From: Streptococcus cuniculi
GTDB lineage: Bacteria; Bacillota; Bacilli; Lactobacillales; Streptococcaceae
Reading direction: 5' to 3'
Assembly: GCF_004570575.1 (NCBI RefSeq)
Contig: NZ_SPPD01000001.1
Span: 267,138 to 331,137 of the forward strand
DNA length: 64,000 nucleotides
The notes under the pieces are model-generated. The model saw only the letters and a list, made by a program, of their open reading frames with translations, did no database searches and was not told the origin of the DNA. Of the stretch, positions 38,212-46,572 are shown piece after piece. Positions within the stretch are counted from its first letter, which is position 1, and every line of letters begins with the position of its first letter. A program made the translations under genes and the position numbers.

Positions 38212-38418
38212 ATCGTTTCTCTCCTCGCGTAACATGAAACTCCTAGAGCGAGAAAGCAGGGCTCGCTAAGTCAGTAGAGGCAGTTCTATAGTTGCTGTGA
38301 CAGCCGAAAGAAAATGCTTTCACTTCGCCTTATTTCATGATATAATTGTAAAGTAAGATAGTTTGCTTGTCAAATAAAAATCTTAGCCTCACTACTTATA
38401 TAGAATGGAAATACATTT

Positions 38419-39264
38419 ATGGCTAAATGGAAAATCGTCGCAGATTCAGGCTGTGATTACAAAACACTAGCGAATCTCGCGTCAGATACCCTATTTGAAA
38501 TTGTTCCCTTAACCGTTCGCATTGCAGATCAAACCTTCCTCGATGATGGAAAACTCGACATCGACCACATGATGGACGTAATGTATGCTTCATCAGCAGC
38601 GGCAGGTTCTGCCTGTCCAAGTCCGCAAGCCTACGAAGCGGCGTATCAAGGTGCTGAAAATGTAATTGTGCTAACCTTGACCGGTTCCTTGTCTGGTAGT
38701 TACAATAGTGCCCGTGTCGCAAAAGACATGTTTTTAGAAGAATACCCTGCGGTCAAGATTCATTTGATTGATAGCCTTTCTGCGGGTGGAGAAATGGATT
38801 TACTGGTCGGTGAAATCAACCGCTTGATTATGGCAGGCCTAGACTATGATGCCTTGGTAGAGGCCATCACGGAGTACCAAAAAAAGACCAAGTTGCTCTT
38901 TGTCCTTGCTAAGGTCAATAATTTGGTCAAAAACGGGCGTTTGAGTAAGCTGGTTGGAGCAGTTGTTGGCCTGTTGAATATCCGCATGGTGGGCGAAGCA
39001 AGTAGCGAAGGCAAGCTTGAGTTACTTCAAAAAGCACGTGGTCATAAAAAGTCTGTTTCAACAGCCTTTGAAGAAATTCTCAAAGCAGGTTATAAGGGTG
39101 GAAGAATCGTGATTGCCCATCGCAACAATGACAAGTTCTGCCAGCAATTCTCGGAAATGGTCCGAAATATGTACCCAGAGGCCCTCATTGAAGCCCTTCC
39201 AACTTCTGGACTTTGTAGCTTTTATGCAGAAGAAAACGGCCTCTTGATGGGATACGAAATTTAA
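38419..39264 (+). CDS. DegV-family fatty-acid-binding protein
   Basis: 281 residues. Landmarks are KIVADSGCDY at the start, the LTGSLSGSYNSA lipid-head-binding loop, and IAHRNN later. DegV/FakB proteins hold a fatty acid for phosphorylation by FakA, feeding exogenous fatty acids to lipid synthesis; specificity cannot be told from sequence. The ATG lacks a ribosome-binding site; a TAGAAT at 38401 would give a leader of about six bases, though no good -35 is seen. Confidence 0.87.
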   Translation: MAKWKIVADSGCDYKTLANLASDTLFEIVPLTVRIADQTFLDDGKLDIDHMMDVMYASSAAAGSACPSPQAYEAAYQGAENVIVLTLTGSLSGSYNSARVAKDMFLEEYPAVKIHLIDSLSAGGEMDLLVGEINRLIMAGLDYDALVEAITEYQKKTKLLFVLAKVNNLVKNGRLSKLVGAVVGLLNIRMVGEASSEGKLELLQKARGHKKSVSTAFEEILKAGYKGGRIVIAHRNNDKFCQQFSEMVRNMYPEALIEALPTSGLCSFYAEENGLLMGYEI

Positions 39265-39271
39265 TGACAAT

Positions 39272-39309
39272 GAAAAAAGGCTAGTAACTTCGGTTCATTG
39301 CCTTTTTTT
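39272..39309 (+). terminator. degV terminator
   Basis: GAAAAAAGGC pairs with GCCTTTTTTT across a loop. Confidence 0.75.
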
Positions 39310-39333
39310 ATACGTTATCAGAATGGGGAAGGA

Positions 39334-39825
39334 ATGAAAAAATCAAGGATGATCCTGCTTGTACTGGTACTTGTTGCTGGTTTTGTAGGATTTCAGCAGA
39401 TGAAACCAAGCTCCCAGCCTGAGGAGAAGAGAATGCCTCGGCGACCTTTGGTTGGAGTTGAGCCCAACATCAAGTGGTCCGAGGCTAGTCAGGATGCACA
39501 GACCTATCAGATTCGTTTTGATCAGGTGGAGGCTGCTGTCAAAAGCGGTGCTAAGTGTTATGACGTGCGCTCTTTTATCGAATACCAGCTCGGTCATGTG
39601 GAGATTGCAGAGCATTATCCGTTGACGACCCTAGGCAAGCAGGAATTTCCAACCTTGGTGCACGATGTGCCGATTTATCTCTATGGTTCAGATAGTGTCT
39701 CGTCCGCGCAGGCGGCCCAACTCTTGCGTGATGAGGGCTTTCAATATGTCTATGACTTGGGAAGTGTAGACCAGATAAAGGCGATTGGTGCGACCATTCA
39801 GGAGTGGTGGTCATTTGGCGGATAA
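39334..39825 (+). CDS. Membrane-anchored rhodanese-like protein without catalytic Cys
   Basis: 163 residues from ATG 39334 (GGGGAAGGA upstream). One membrane helix (residues 5-21) then a rhodanese domain with CYDVRSFIEYQLGHVEIA. The active-site loop that normally reads CxxGxRS is IYLYGSDSVSSA, so the sulfur-carrying Cys is Gly and sulfurtransfer is unlikely. A binding or structural role outside the membrane is more plausible. Its stop overlaps the start of a broken GNAT gene. Confidence 0.75.
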   Translation: MKKSRMILLVLVLVAGFVGFQQMKPSSQPEEKRMPRRPLVGVEPNIKWSEASQDAQTYQIRFDQVEAAVKSGAKCYDVRSFIEYQLGHVEIAEHYPLTTLGKQEFPTLVHDVPIYLYGSDSVSSAQAAQLLRDEGFQYVYDLGSVDQIKAIGATIQEWWSFGG

Positions 39826-40273
39826 GATTAAGGGGATTACATTAAGGCCCATTGATGAGGATCATTTTTCAGGCTTGTATTGCGTTGACGGTGAGCGTTT
39901 CAGAGGAGGATGTTGTAGATCATTTGCTCGCAGAAGCTTGGCACTATCGTGGTTACGTGGAAGCCTTTGTCATTAATCATCATGGCCAGTTCATTGGCTT
40001 TGTGTCTCTTTATATTCACAAGGAACATTCGGAAATCATCAACTTTTTGATTGATGATGCGTTTTAAGGGCAGAGCTATGGCAGCCAATCTACCAACGTT
40101 CGATGCAGTATTTGCAAGAAAGGCATCAGGCAAAACGCATTTCACTCCCTGTTCATATCAAGAATGAGAAGGCCAAGGCATTTTGGACCAAGCAAGGTTT
40201 TCGACCGTCTAACAACAGTGAAGATTCCTATTTGTTTATGAGGTATGCCCCTTTGGGGACGATAGTCAAATGA
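39815..40273 (+). pseudogene. Broken GNAT acetyltransferase
   Basis: Three overlapping frames together give one GNAT protein: KIKGITLRPIDEDHFSGLY (from TTG 39815), then VSEEDVVDHLLAEAWHYRGY through EIINFLIDDAF in the next frame, then ELWQPIYQRSMQYLQE and VHIKNEKAKAFWTKQGFRPS in a further frame, ending at TGA 40271. At least two frameshifts are needed, near 39885 and 40066. The final segment is the typical GNAT end where the enzyme contacts acetyl-CoA. The gene is no longer expressed as one protein. Confidence 0.8.
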
Positions 40274-40316
40274 ATGAACTTTCAGACAAGGAACGGAAGT
40301 TCATTCATTTGACTAT
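40262..40316. repeat. 20-bp perfect inverted repeat
   Basis: ATAGTCAAATGAATGAACTT and its exact complement are separated by 15 bases and overlap the end of the broken GNAT gene. It can form a long AT-rich hairpin; terminator or remnant of a mobile element are both possible. Confidence 0.7.
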
Positions 40317-40357
40317 AAAAAGTTATGATTGCAAAGCTAGGAAAGCAGGAGAGATAC

Positions 40358-40389
40358 ACAATCAGCTAGGCAGATGCCTAGCTGATTGT
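40358..40389. terminator. Hairpin overlapping the 3' end of the MocR gene
   Basis: ACAATCAGCTAGGCA pairs perfectly with TGCCTAGCTGATTGT around GA. It includes the last codons of the minus-strand gene. Confidence 0.7.
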
Positions 40390-41643
40390 TAGTTCTTCAA
40401 GTAGTTGTCGGAGATGTTGCGCAAACTCCTTGCTATAAGGGAGTTGGAGATAGTCATGGGCTAAACCTGCAATGATTTGTCCGTCTGTTATTCCATGTTT
40501 GAGGCGGGCTGTTATCCTGCCCTTTGGTAGCTGAATGGTCAGCATTTCGTGAGCGATGTGGTAGGGATAGGTGAGGTGAGTGTCAGCGATCATCTCTTTC
40601 ATGTCGGCATCGTGTGTCTGTTTTAACTGGTGTAGGTGGCGCGTGTTGCGGGCAAACATGCCATTATCAACATAGAGCGATAAGGCCTTTTGCATGATGA
40701 GATTGGTATCGTAGTCAATCAGGCTCTTATGCTGTAAAAAGGTTTCTCGCAACTGCCTAGGTAATACAATGCCTCCCAAACGTAGGGCTGGAAAAAGGGT
40801 CGGTGTAAAGGACTTGATATAGATGACACGGTCGTGGCTATCAAGATAGTGAAGTGGTAAGGTCTTTGCAGGATCAAAATCTGCCAGATAATCATCCTCA
40901 ATCACATAGACATTGTACTGTTCAGCTAGTTGGACAATAGCCTGCTGGGTGTCACGATTATAAGTCGTTCCTAAGGGATTGTGGAGGCGGGGAATGGTAT
41001 AGAAATATTTTATTTTCCGACTTTTAAAGATCTGCTCTAATTGGGTTACGTCAATCCCGTCCAAGGTCCGTTCAATGGTCTGAAAGGGGAGTGCCTGTTG
41101 TTCCAAGAGGTTTCTCATCCGATAGTAGGTCGGCTCTTCGATCAAGATTTCTTCTTTATCGTTAGACAACTGCATCTGAGTTAGGATATAGAGAGCCTGC
41201 TGGCTTCCTGCTGTAATGACGAGCTGGTCTTTTTTAGCATAAACATGATAATCCATCAGAAGCGTGTGGAGAGAGTCAATCAATTCTTCCAAGCCTTCCT
41301 GTTGATGGTAATAATTAAAAAGATAATTTTCTCGCCCAATCAGACTTTCATGAACGCAGGTCCGAAAATCCTCGTAGGGTAGCTGCAAGAAATCTTCTGG
41401 ATTGAGTGAGACAGTTGTGTCTTGAAAATCTTGATCTTCTAAGATATAGTAGCCACTTTTTTCTACCGCATAAATTCGATTTTGGTATTTCAGCTCAAGC
41501 ATGGCCTTTTGAACGGTATCCTTGCTGCACTGATACTGCTCACTCAAGCTACGAATGGAGGGCAATTTTTGTCCTCGTTTAAAGCGGTGTTCCTTGATTC
41601 CTGTAAGAATATCTTCAATAATGCGTTGGTATTTACTGGTCAT
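40378..41643 (-). CDS. MocR-type GntR/aminotransferase transcriptional regulator
   Basis: 421 residues from ATG 41643, which follows AGGGGGA and lies 13 bases after the predicted transcript start. The GntR winged helix (1-70) has KLPSIRSLSEQYQCSKDTVQ. The class I aminotransferase-like domain (about 100-421) has the PLP Lys in YIKSFTPTLFPALR and IEDDYLADF. MocR proteins sense PLP or amino-acid-like ligands and often control PLP or GABA-related genes; none lies next to it. An upstream in-frame ATG at 41691 would be outside the transcript. Confidence 0.87.
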   Translation of the reverse strand: MTSKYQRIIEDILTGIKEHRFKRGQKLPSIRSLSEQYQCSKDTVQKAMLELKYQNRIYAVEKSGYYILEDQDFQDTTVSLNPEDFLQLPYEDFRTCVHESLIGRENYLFNYYHQQEGLEELIDSLHTLLMDYHVYAKKDQLVITAGSQQALYILTQMQLSNDKEEILIEEPTYYRMRNLLEQQALPFQTIERTLDGIDVTQLEQIFKSRKIKYFYTIPRLHNPLGTTYNRDTQQAIVQLAEQYNVYVIEDDYLADFDPAKTLPLHYLDSHDRVIYIKSFTPTLFPALRLGGIVLPRQLRETFLQHKSLIDYDTNLIMQKALSLYVDNGMFARNTRHLHQLKQTHDADMKEMIADTHLTYPYHIAHEMLTIQLPKGRITARLKHGITDGQIIAGLAHDYLQLPYSKEFAQHLRQLLEELTIS

Positions 41644-41662
41644 ATCTGTCCCCCTACAGACT

Positions 41663-41691
41663 AGTATAGCGTCTTTTGAATTTAGAGACAA
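41663..41691 (-). promoter_or_regulatory. Promoter of the MocR gene
   Basis: Minus strand TTGTCT, 17 bp, TATACT. Confidence 0.75.
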
Positions 41692-41699
41692 GTCTTAGA

Positions 41700-42350
41700 T
41701 TAGACCATATAAAAGACAATGGCTAGATACTGTAAGAGACTGGCGAGTATGATAAACAAGTGCCAAATCATATGGAAGTAGGGCTTTTTCTTAGCGTAGA
41801 ATATAGCGCCGATACTGTAGGCAATCCCGCCTGCCAGCATGAGAAACCAGAAGGCAGGTTTCGTTTGACTGACCACCTGTGGTAGAATCAGCACTACTAA
41901 CCAGCCCATGATGAGATAGAGGGCGAGGCTGAAGCGCTCGTTGACCTTTCTGGCAAAAATTTTATAGAGAATACCAAAAATCGTCGTCGCCCATTGAATG
42001 ACGAGAAGCAGATAGCCCAGCCAGTTGGGCATGAGGGTCAACAGCACAGGAGTGTAGCTACCTGCTATGGCAATGTAAATCATACTATGGTCAATGATTC
42101 GTAAAATATACTTATGAGTTGAACCATAAGCCATAGAATGGTAAATGGTCGAGGAGAGGAACATGAGAAAGAGGCTGATGATGAAAATCGAGACCCCGAT
42201 CGCTTGCACCAAGCCAGTCTGTTCATAGCTATAAATGGCAGAAATAGGGAGCAACAGTAGCATGAAAAAGGCGCTGACAGCATGGGTGACGGCATTGCCC
42301 ACCTCTTCGCCAAATGAAAGTTGGAGGGATAGTTTAAAGCTCTGATTCAT
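41700..42350 (-). CDS. trhA: Hemolysin III / TrhA family membrane protein
   Basis: 216 residues with seven membrane helices. GNAVTHAVSAF near the start, SSTIYHSMAYG, IDHSMIYIAIAGSYTP and a final MIWHLFII are the family's His/Asp/Ser metal motifs (PAQR-like). The bacterial members affect membrane fluidity homeostasis; haemolytic activity is not implied. Its start overlaps the end of the DUF1836 gene by 17 bases, so the two are translated together. Confidence 0.87.
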   Translation of the reverse strand: MNQSFKLSLQLSFGEEVGNAVTHAVSAFFMLLLLPISAIYSYEQTGLVQAIGVSIFIISLFLMFLSSTIYHSMAYGSTHKYILRIIDHSMIYIAIAGSYTPVLLTLMPNWLGYLLLVIQWATTIFGILYKIFARKVNERFSLALYLIMGWLVVLILPQVVSQTKPAFWFLMLAGGIAYSIGAIFYAKKKPYFHMIWHLFIILASLLQYLAIVFYMV

Positions 42351-42783
42351 GAGGTTCTCCTTTCAGTTCTGGAATGAGGGCAAGTGTCCCTTGGTAAAAG
42401 TGAATGGTCTGACAAGCCTTTTGCAAAATAGGCGGGTGCTCCGCCGTTTCATTACCTGAAAAGCAAGCAACAAAGGCATTGTAGAGCTCAGGAGCCTCGT
42501 ACGTCTCCTTTAAGACATCGATGATGTCCTTTATCTCTGCAATCGGAAAAATCGGCTTACAGATACTGAGAATAATGAGACGTGCCAGATGAGTACGGCT
42601 GTATTTTTTCTTGATAGGCTTTGGAAGATAGCCATGTTTGACATAATTGTTGACCATTGAAGCAGTGATAGGCTTTTCACGACTGCCTAACACGGGCTTC
42701 GTCTGTTGATTGACATAGAGCAAGACCTGATCCAGATACAATTCTAAATCGGGAAGCTGCTGCCATTTTGGTATGCGATTCAT
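42334..42783 (-). CDS. DUF1836 protein (MerR-like helix-turn-helix)
   Basis: 149 residues. The segment KPITASMVNNYVKHGYLPKP and YSRTHLARLIILSICKPIF are diagnostic for DUF1836, whose N-terminus resembles MerR DNA-binding domains. AAGGAG precedes the ATG. Co-expression with trhA suggests it may regulate that gene, but this is inference. Confidence 0.8.
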   Translation of the reverse strand: MNRIPKWQQLPDLELYLDQVLLYVNQQTKPVLGSREKPITASMVNNYVKHGYLPKPIKKKYSRTHLARLIILSICKPIFPIAEIKDIIDVLKETYEAPELYNAFVACFSGNETAEHPPILQKACQTIHFYQGTLALIPELKGEPHESEL

Positions 42784-43062
42784 TATCTACTCCTTATCAT
42801 ATAGTTATAATAACTAGATGATATCATTTTGTAAATAAAAAAGCAAGGAAAGAGTAAAAAGTGGGCTATAAGGCTGATATTTGTTTAGGGAGAATTGCTA
42901 TGTTTCCTTGAGTAAAAATGTTAATTTATAGAAGCGTATATCAATTGAATTTTATGATTTATTTTGGTATGATAGATGAGTAGTTGTGCTAGTAACTATA
43001 AAGCATATTTCATTTAAGAAGAAGTATGAATGAGGATATTGAGATTAGGTTAGAAAGAAATG

Positions 43063-43734
43063 ATGAAAAATAAAAATATTTTACTTGAATTGCTAAAAGG
43101 AATTGGTCTAGTTATTTTATCAACATTGTTGTGACTTATCATTATGTCTATTGCTGTGCCAACGGAAAACGGTGCTGTCTATGAGCCGTTTCCAGGATTT
43201 ATTTTGGTGGCAGGCCTATTGACAAGTCTGTGTATGTCCTTAATCATGCAATACAACCATGTTCGCCGTACTGAGCAATCTGTTAAATCGAGTAAGAGTC
43301 AGATTCAAATTGTTGAGGAAAGAAATGAAGCCCTTTTAGATAAAGCCACTCGTTTTGTGGAGAAACATCAAAAAATTGAAAAAGAGTCAGTGATTGACCT
43401 GAATAAATCAGTATCTAAAGTTAAGAAATTCGAAGAAAAAACTGTAATGAAGTCGTCTAAAATTGAGACTTCTGAAGAATTTGGGCAGTTTCTCCGTGAG
43501 ATGCCTGAGTTATTAGCAAATAAAAATGTTGAACGTTTACTTGATGAAATTTTTGAGACAGAAAATGTATTAGCCCAATGGAAAATGCATTATAATAATC
43601 TCGTAGAGGAATACAATTCGTCTATCCACCAATTTCCACTTGCACCCATTTCAAAACTGATTGGTTTAAAAGAAATGGAATTTTATAGACGGAAAGTAGA
43701 TGTTGAGTTGACAGACGAAATGCTTGGACTATAG
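43063..43734 (+). pseudogene. LemA-family gene with an in-frame stop
   Basis: ATG 43063 (or 43060) opens MKNKNILLELLKGIGLVILS, which meets TGA at 43132 in the middle of its first membrane helix; the same frame continues to 43734. The rest has a second helix (PGFILVAGLLTSLCMSLI), a coiled-coil stretch, and a LemA-like C-terminus AQWKMHYNNLVEEYNSSIHQ with FP and a LKEMEFY end. An internal ATG at 43144 could give 196 residues but has no ribosome-binding site. A single change of TGA to TGG would restore it. Confidence 0.65.
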
Positions 43735-43788
43735 GTTTTTCTAAAAATGTAAATTCTCTTTATTTAGATATAGTCTGTATTATTTTAC

Positions 43789-43819
43789 AAAGGCAAGTTA
43801 GAAATAGCTTGCCTTTTAT
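43789..43819 (+). terminator. Terminator after the LemA-family gene
   Basis: AAAGGCAAG and CTTGCCTTT pair around a loop, then TAT. Confidence 0.8.
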
Positions 43820-43900
43820 CATGGAATACTTGGATTGAAGGCTTCATCAGCTAGACCATGAAAAATTGCGGCAAGTTGACTAGTGAATATTATTTGAAAG

Positions 43901-43909
43901 TGGTATAAT
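43901..43909 (+). promoter_or_regulatory. Leaderless promoter of yaaA
   Basis: TGGTATAAT extended -10 with exactly six bases to ATG 43916; the predicted transcript start is the A of ATG. Confidence 0.65.
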
Positions 43910-43915
43910 CATACT

Positions 43916-44671
43916 ATGAAAATCATCCTTCCAAATGCAAAAGAATTAAATACGAATTTAGAGAATCAGCCCTTTGTTCCCTTGTCTGAAAAAAGCAGAG
44001 CAGTGTTAGGAGCCTTGCAGCAGCTGTCGGTGACAGACTTGGCGGGTTTCTACAAATTGAAAGAAGATCGGGCAGAGCTGGAAGCTGACCGTTGGTACCG
44101 CATTGCCCACCAGCAAGCCAAATCCTATCCTGCTTGGACCCTCTATGACGGTCTTATGTACCGTTATATGAAGCGCAGGGATTTGACAGACGCAGAGCAG
44201 GCTTACTTAGAACGCCATGCCTTGATTGCGACCAGCTTTTATGGCTTGATCTCACCCTTCACCTTGATTTCCCCGCATCGTTTAGATTTCCAAGGACAAC
44301 TCAAGGTTGAGGGGCAGTCGCTCAAACAATTTTGGCGGGCGCAGTACGATGAGGAGCTAGCAGATGAGGGCTTGATTATCTCTTTAGCTTCGTCCGAATT
44401 TGAGCAGGTCTTTTCGCCTACCATTCAAAAGCGAATGGTGCAGATTGTCTTTATGGAGGACAAGAAGGGCCAGCTCAAGATTCATTCGACTATTTCCAAG
44501 AAAGGGCGGGGTCGCCTCGTGTCACTTATGGCAGCAAAGAATGTTCAGACCCTTGATGAGATTCGCTCGCTAACCTTTGACGGCTTTGCTTATCGGGCGG
44601 ATTTATCTGAAGCTACCATCCTCGTTTTTGTCCGAAAACAGGGGGAGATTGAAGAAATCAAAAGAAAGTAG
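43916..44671 (+). CDS. yaaA: Peroxide stress protein YaaA
   Basis: 251 residues. Family landmarks are KIILPNAKEL at the start, LYDGLMYRYM, YGLISPFTLISPHRLDF, and ASSEFEQVF. YaaA limits intracellular iron during peroxide stress in E. coli and binds DNA in structural work. The gene has no Shine-Dalgarno, consistent with the leaderless promoter. Monocistronic with a terminator downstream. Confidence 0.9.
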   Translation: MKIILPNAKELNTNLENQPFVPLSEKSRAVLGALQQLSVTDLAGFYKLKEDRAELEADRWYRIAHQQAKSYPAWTLYDGLMYRYMKRRDLTDAEQAYLERHALIATSFYGLISPFTLISPHRLDFQGQLKVEGQSLKQFWRAQYDEELADEGLIISLASSEFEQVFSPTIQKRMVQIVFMEDKKGQLKIHSTISKKGRGRLVSLMAAKNVQTLDEIRSLTFDGFAYRADLSEATILVFVRKQGEIEEIKRK

Positions 44672-44792
44672 TCCGTTCACTCTTTCAAGAGTTTTTACAG
44701 AAGGTTCTTGGAAGAGTTGCATTTCAAACAGAAAAAGCGAACAAACTGGAATTCTGAGTGTCAGAAAACGTATTTATTCGCTTTTTATCTTG

Positions 44793-44822
44793 AGGCTGAA
44801 CTTCTGTTTCAGCCCTTTTTTA
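44793..44822. terminator. Terminator between yaaA and the convergent reductase
   Basis: GGCTGAA and TTTCAGCC pair around CTTCTG with a six-T tail. Confidence 0.8.
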
Positions 44823-45365
44823 TTGAATTGCTGCAAGAAGGGCAGCGGCTTGTTTTTCTAATTGTGCAGCTGTTTCTTCGGAAAGAACGAATTGACCAGT
44901 TCCCCATGCTTCTGGATTGATTGGTGAAGCTGTAAAATCACCAACGACTTGTGTGCGGATAAATTGAAGAAGGGCATGGTAGGCTGCAAAGAGTGGCTCA
45001 TGTCCGCCGTTCGCAGCAGCAGATACAGTAATCAATTTATCTTGGAGGATAGAAGGTCCTTTTGGATTTGACAAGTCAAGCGCACGGCTGAGCCAGTCAA
45101 GAATATTTTTTACTGGACCAGGAATGCCATAGTTGTAAACTGGTGAGAAAATCCAGATAGCATCTGCTTGGTCAACAGCCTCACGAGCAGCAGCAACTGC
45201 AGGAAGAACAGGTGTTTCAAGGTCTTGGTTGAAAACAGGAACTTGGCTATAGTCCAAGTACGTCACATTTGCTTTTCCTTTGAGCAATTCTTCGGCTTGT
45301 TTTGCCATTTGGTGGTTGAATGAACCGTCACGTAGTGAACCAACTAAAAATAATACATTTGCCAT
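44820..45365 (-). CDS. NAD(P)H-dependent FMN reductase / quinone reductase
   Basis: 181 residues. Flavodoxin-like fold: [13 protein letters not shown] for the FMN phosphate, [20 protein letters not shown] for the ring. Enzymes of this type reduce free flavins, quinones or azo dyes. AAGGAGG precedes the ATG. A MarR regulator follows on the same strand upstream (45483), a common pairing for oxidative or electrophile stress control. Confidence 0.87.
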   Translation of the reverse strand: MANVLFLVGSLRDGSFNHQMAKQAEELLKGKANVTYLDYSQVPVFNQDLETPVLPAVAAAREAVDQADAIWIFSPVYNYGIPGPVKNILDWLSRALDLSNPKGPSILQDKLITVSAAANGGHEPLFAAYHALLQFIRTQVVGDFTASPINPEAWGTGQFVLSEETAAQLEKQAAALLAAIQ

Positions 45366-45482
45366 TGAGATAGCCTCCTTTTAAAAGTGTAAAATGTGCT
45401 TTCGTTGATGGGTGAATCAGTCTATCACAAAAGCGATGAGTATAGAATAACAAAATTATCACTAATTAGCAATAATTTTGTT

Positions 45483-45926
45483 TCATCTTTTGAATTTTTT
45501 TAAAATTGCATTGAGTGTTTCTTGCTCTTCAAGGCTGAGTACACCAAAAATATGCCCGATATTATCATAATGTTCGGGGAGAATGGCCTCGATTGTCTTG
45601 CGACCAAAATCAGTCAGGTGAATCCGAGACGCTCGTTTATCATGACAATCGGGTACTTTGGTGATATAACCGTCTCGAATCATATTTTTAATCACGACCG
45701 TCATATTGCCAGACGTGCTGAGGAGCTTGTCAATCAATTCCTGAATGCGGAGGTCACCTTTATTGTAAAGAGCTTCTAGAACTCCGAATTGCCCCATGGT
45801 CAAGTTGTACTTTTTCATGGTTTCGATTTCTTGTTTGTAAATCGTATCAGAGGCGCGGTGGAGAATGACCAGGCTGCGCAGGGCTTCTTGATTCTTTTCT
45901 AAGGCTTTTTGTACATTTTCTATCAT
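45483..45926 (-). CDS. MarR-family transcriptional regulator
   Basis: 147 residues from ATG 45926. Winged helix: TMGQFGVLEALYNKGDLRIQ, then LLSTSGNMTVVIKNMIRDGY and DKRASRIHLTDFG in the wing. The longer frame to 46136 is excluded because the -10 box lies between. It probably controls the FMN reductase downstream; the intergenic space contains candidate operator sequence, not defined here. A TTGCAG-17-TACACT promoter starts the RNA at the ATG. Confidence 0.87.
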   Translation of the reverse strand: MIENVQKALEKNQEALRSLVILHRASDTIYKQEIETMKKYNLTMGQFGVLEALYNKGDLRIQELIDKLLSTSGNMTVVIKNMIRDGYITKVPDCHDKRASRIHLTDFGRKTIEAILPEHYDNIGHIFGVLSLEEQETLNAILKKFKR

Positions 45927-45932
45927 AGGAAT

Positions 45933-45961
45933 AGTGTAGCAAGAATTGGGTAGAACTGCAA
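45933..45961 (-). promoter_or_regulatory. Leaderless promoter of marR-type gene
   Basis: Minus strand TTGCAG, 17 bp, TACACT; six bases to the ATG at 45926. Confidence 0.65.
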
Positions 45962-46059
45962 GAAGAAGCGCTTTGCGTTTTTTGGGGAGAAATAGGGGAG
46001 GGTGTTGAAAAAATTGGTATAAATTGCCAGAAAAAATGGCATTCTGCACCAATATATAG

Positions 46060-46065
46060 TATAAT
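46060..46065 (+). promoter_or_regulatory. Near-leaderless -10 box of ypmB
   Basis: TATAAT with nine bases to ATG 46075; no -35 of good quality and no ribosome-binding site. Confidence 0.5.
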
Positions 46066-46074
46066 AATTCTATT

Positions 46075-46572
46075 ATGGCAAAAAAGAGAAATCGCACCAG
46101 TAAATCCAGTATGACGCTTGGCAAGCAATCCCTCATCGGAGTATTTGTCCTTGTATCTGTTATTGTTTTTTCAATCTTGTATATTTTGGAAGTGTCAGCG
46201 CGTCCTTTTTTACAGGGACAAGAGCAGGCAGAGCAGGTGGCAACCCAGTATGCAGGCGTGACCTCTATTTCTAAGGTCGCTCGCTACAATGGGGAGAAGA
46301 GCTATTATAGTGTGGCTGGAAAAAATCAGGCAGACGAAGACGTATTGGTCTTGATACTAGAAGAATCGTCGGAAATTCTTGTTTATAAGGTGGCAGAAGG
46401 GATTTCTCAAGAAGAGGCAAAAACCATTGCCACAGAAAATGGGGCTGGAGAGATTTCAAAAGTGACCTTTGGCTACTTTAAAAATCAGCCGATTTGGGAA
46501 GTGAAATCTGGTCAGACCTACTATGCCATTGCGTTTGATGATGGGACGTTGCTCAGCAAGGAGGGAATATGA
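46075..46572 (+). CDS. ypmB: YpmB-like DUF5590 membrane-anchored protein
   Basis: 165 residues. Basic N-terminus, one membrane helix (about 18-40), and an extracellular PepSY-like pair of half domains. The gene order ypmB-aspB-asnS is the same as in Bacillus, which supports the name. Function unknown. The stop overlaps the start of aspB. Confidence 0.78.
   Translation: MAKKRNRTSKSSMTLGKQSLIGVFVLVSVIVFSILYILEVSARPFLQGQEQAEQVATQYAGVTSISKVARYNGEKSYYSVAGKNQADEDVLVLILEESSEILVYKVAEGISQEEAKTIATENGAGEISKVTFGYFKNQPIWEVKSGQTYYAIAFDDGTLLSKEGI

Noticed and set aside
43060..43150. TGA at 43132 as selenocysteine
   Set aside because: No SECIS-like stem or Sec machinery is visible, and the position is in a membrane helix where Trp is the plain alternative.
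45927..46136. Extended start of the MarR gene
   Set aside because: The -10 box at 45933 lies downstream of that start, and the shorter form matches MarR length.
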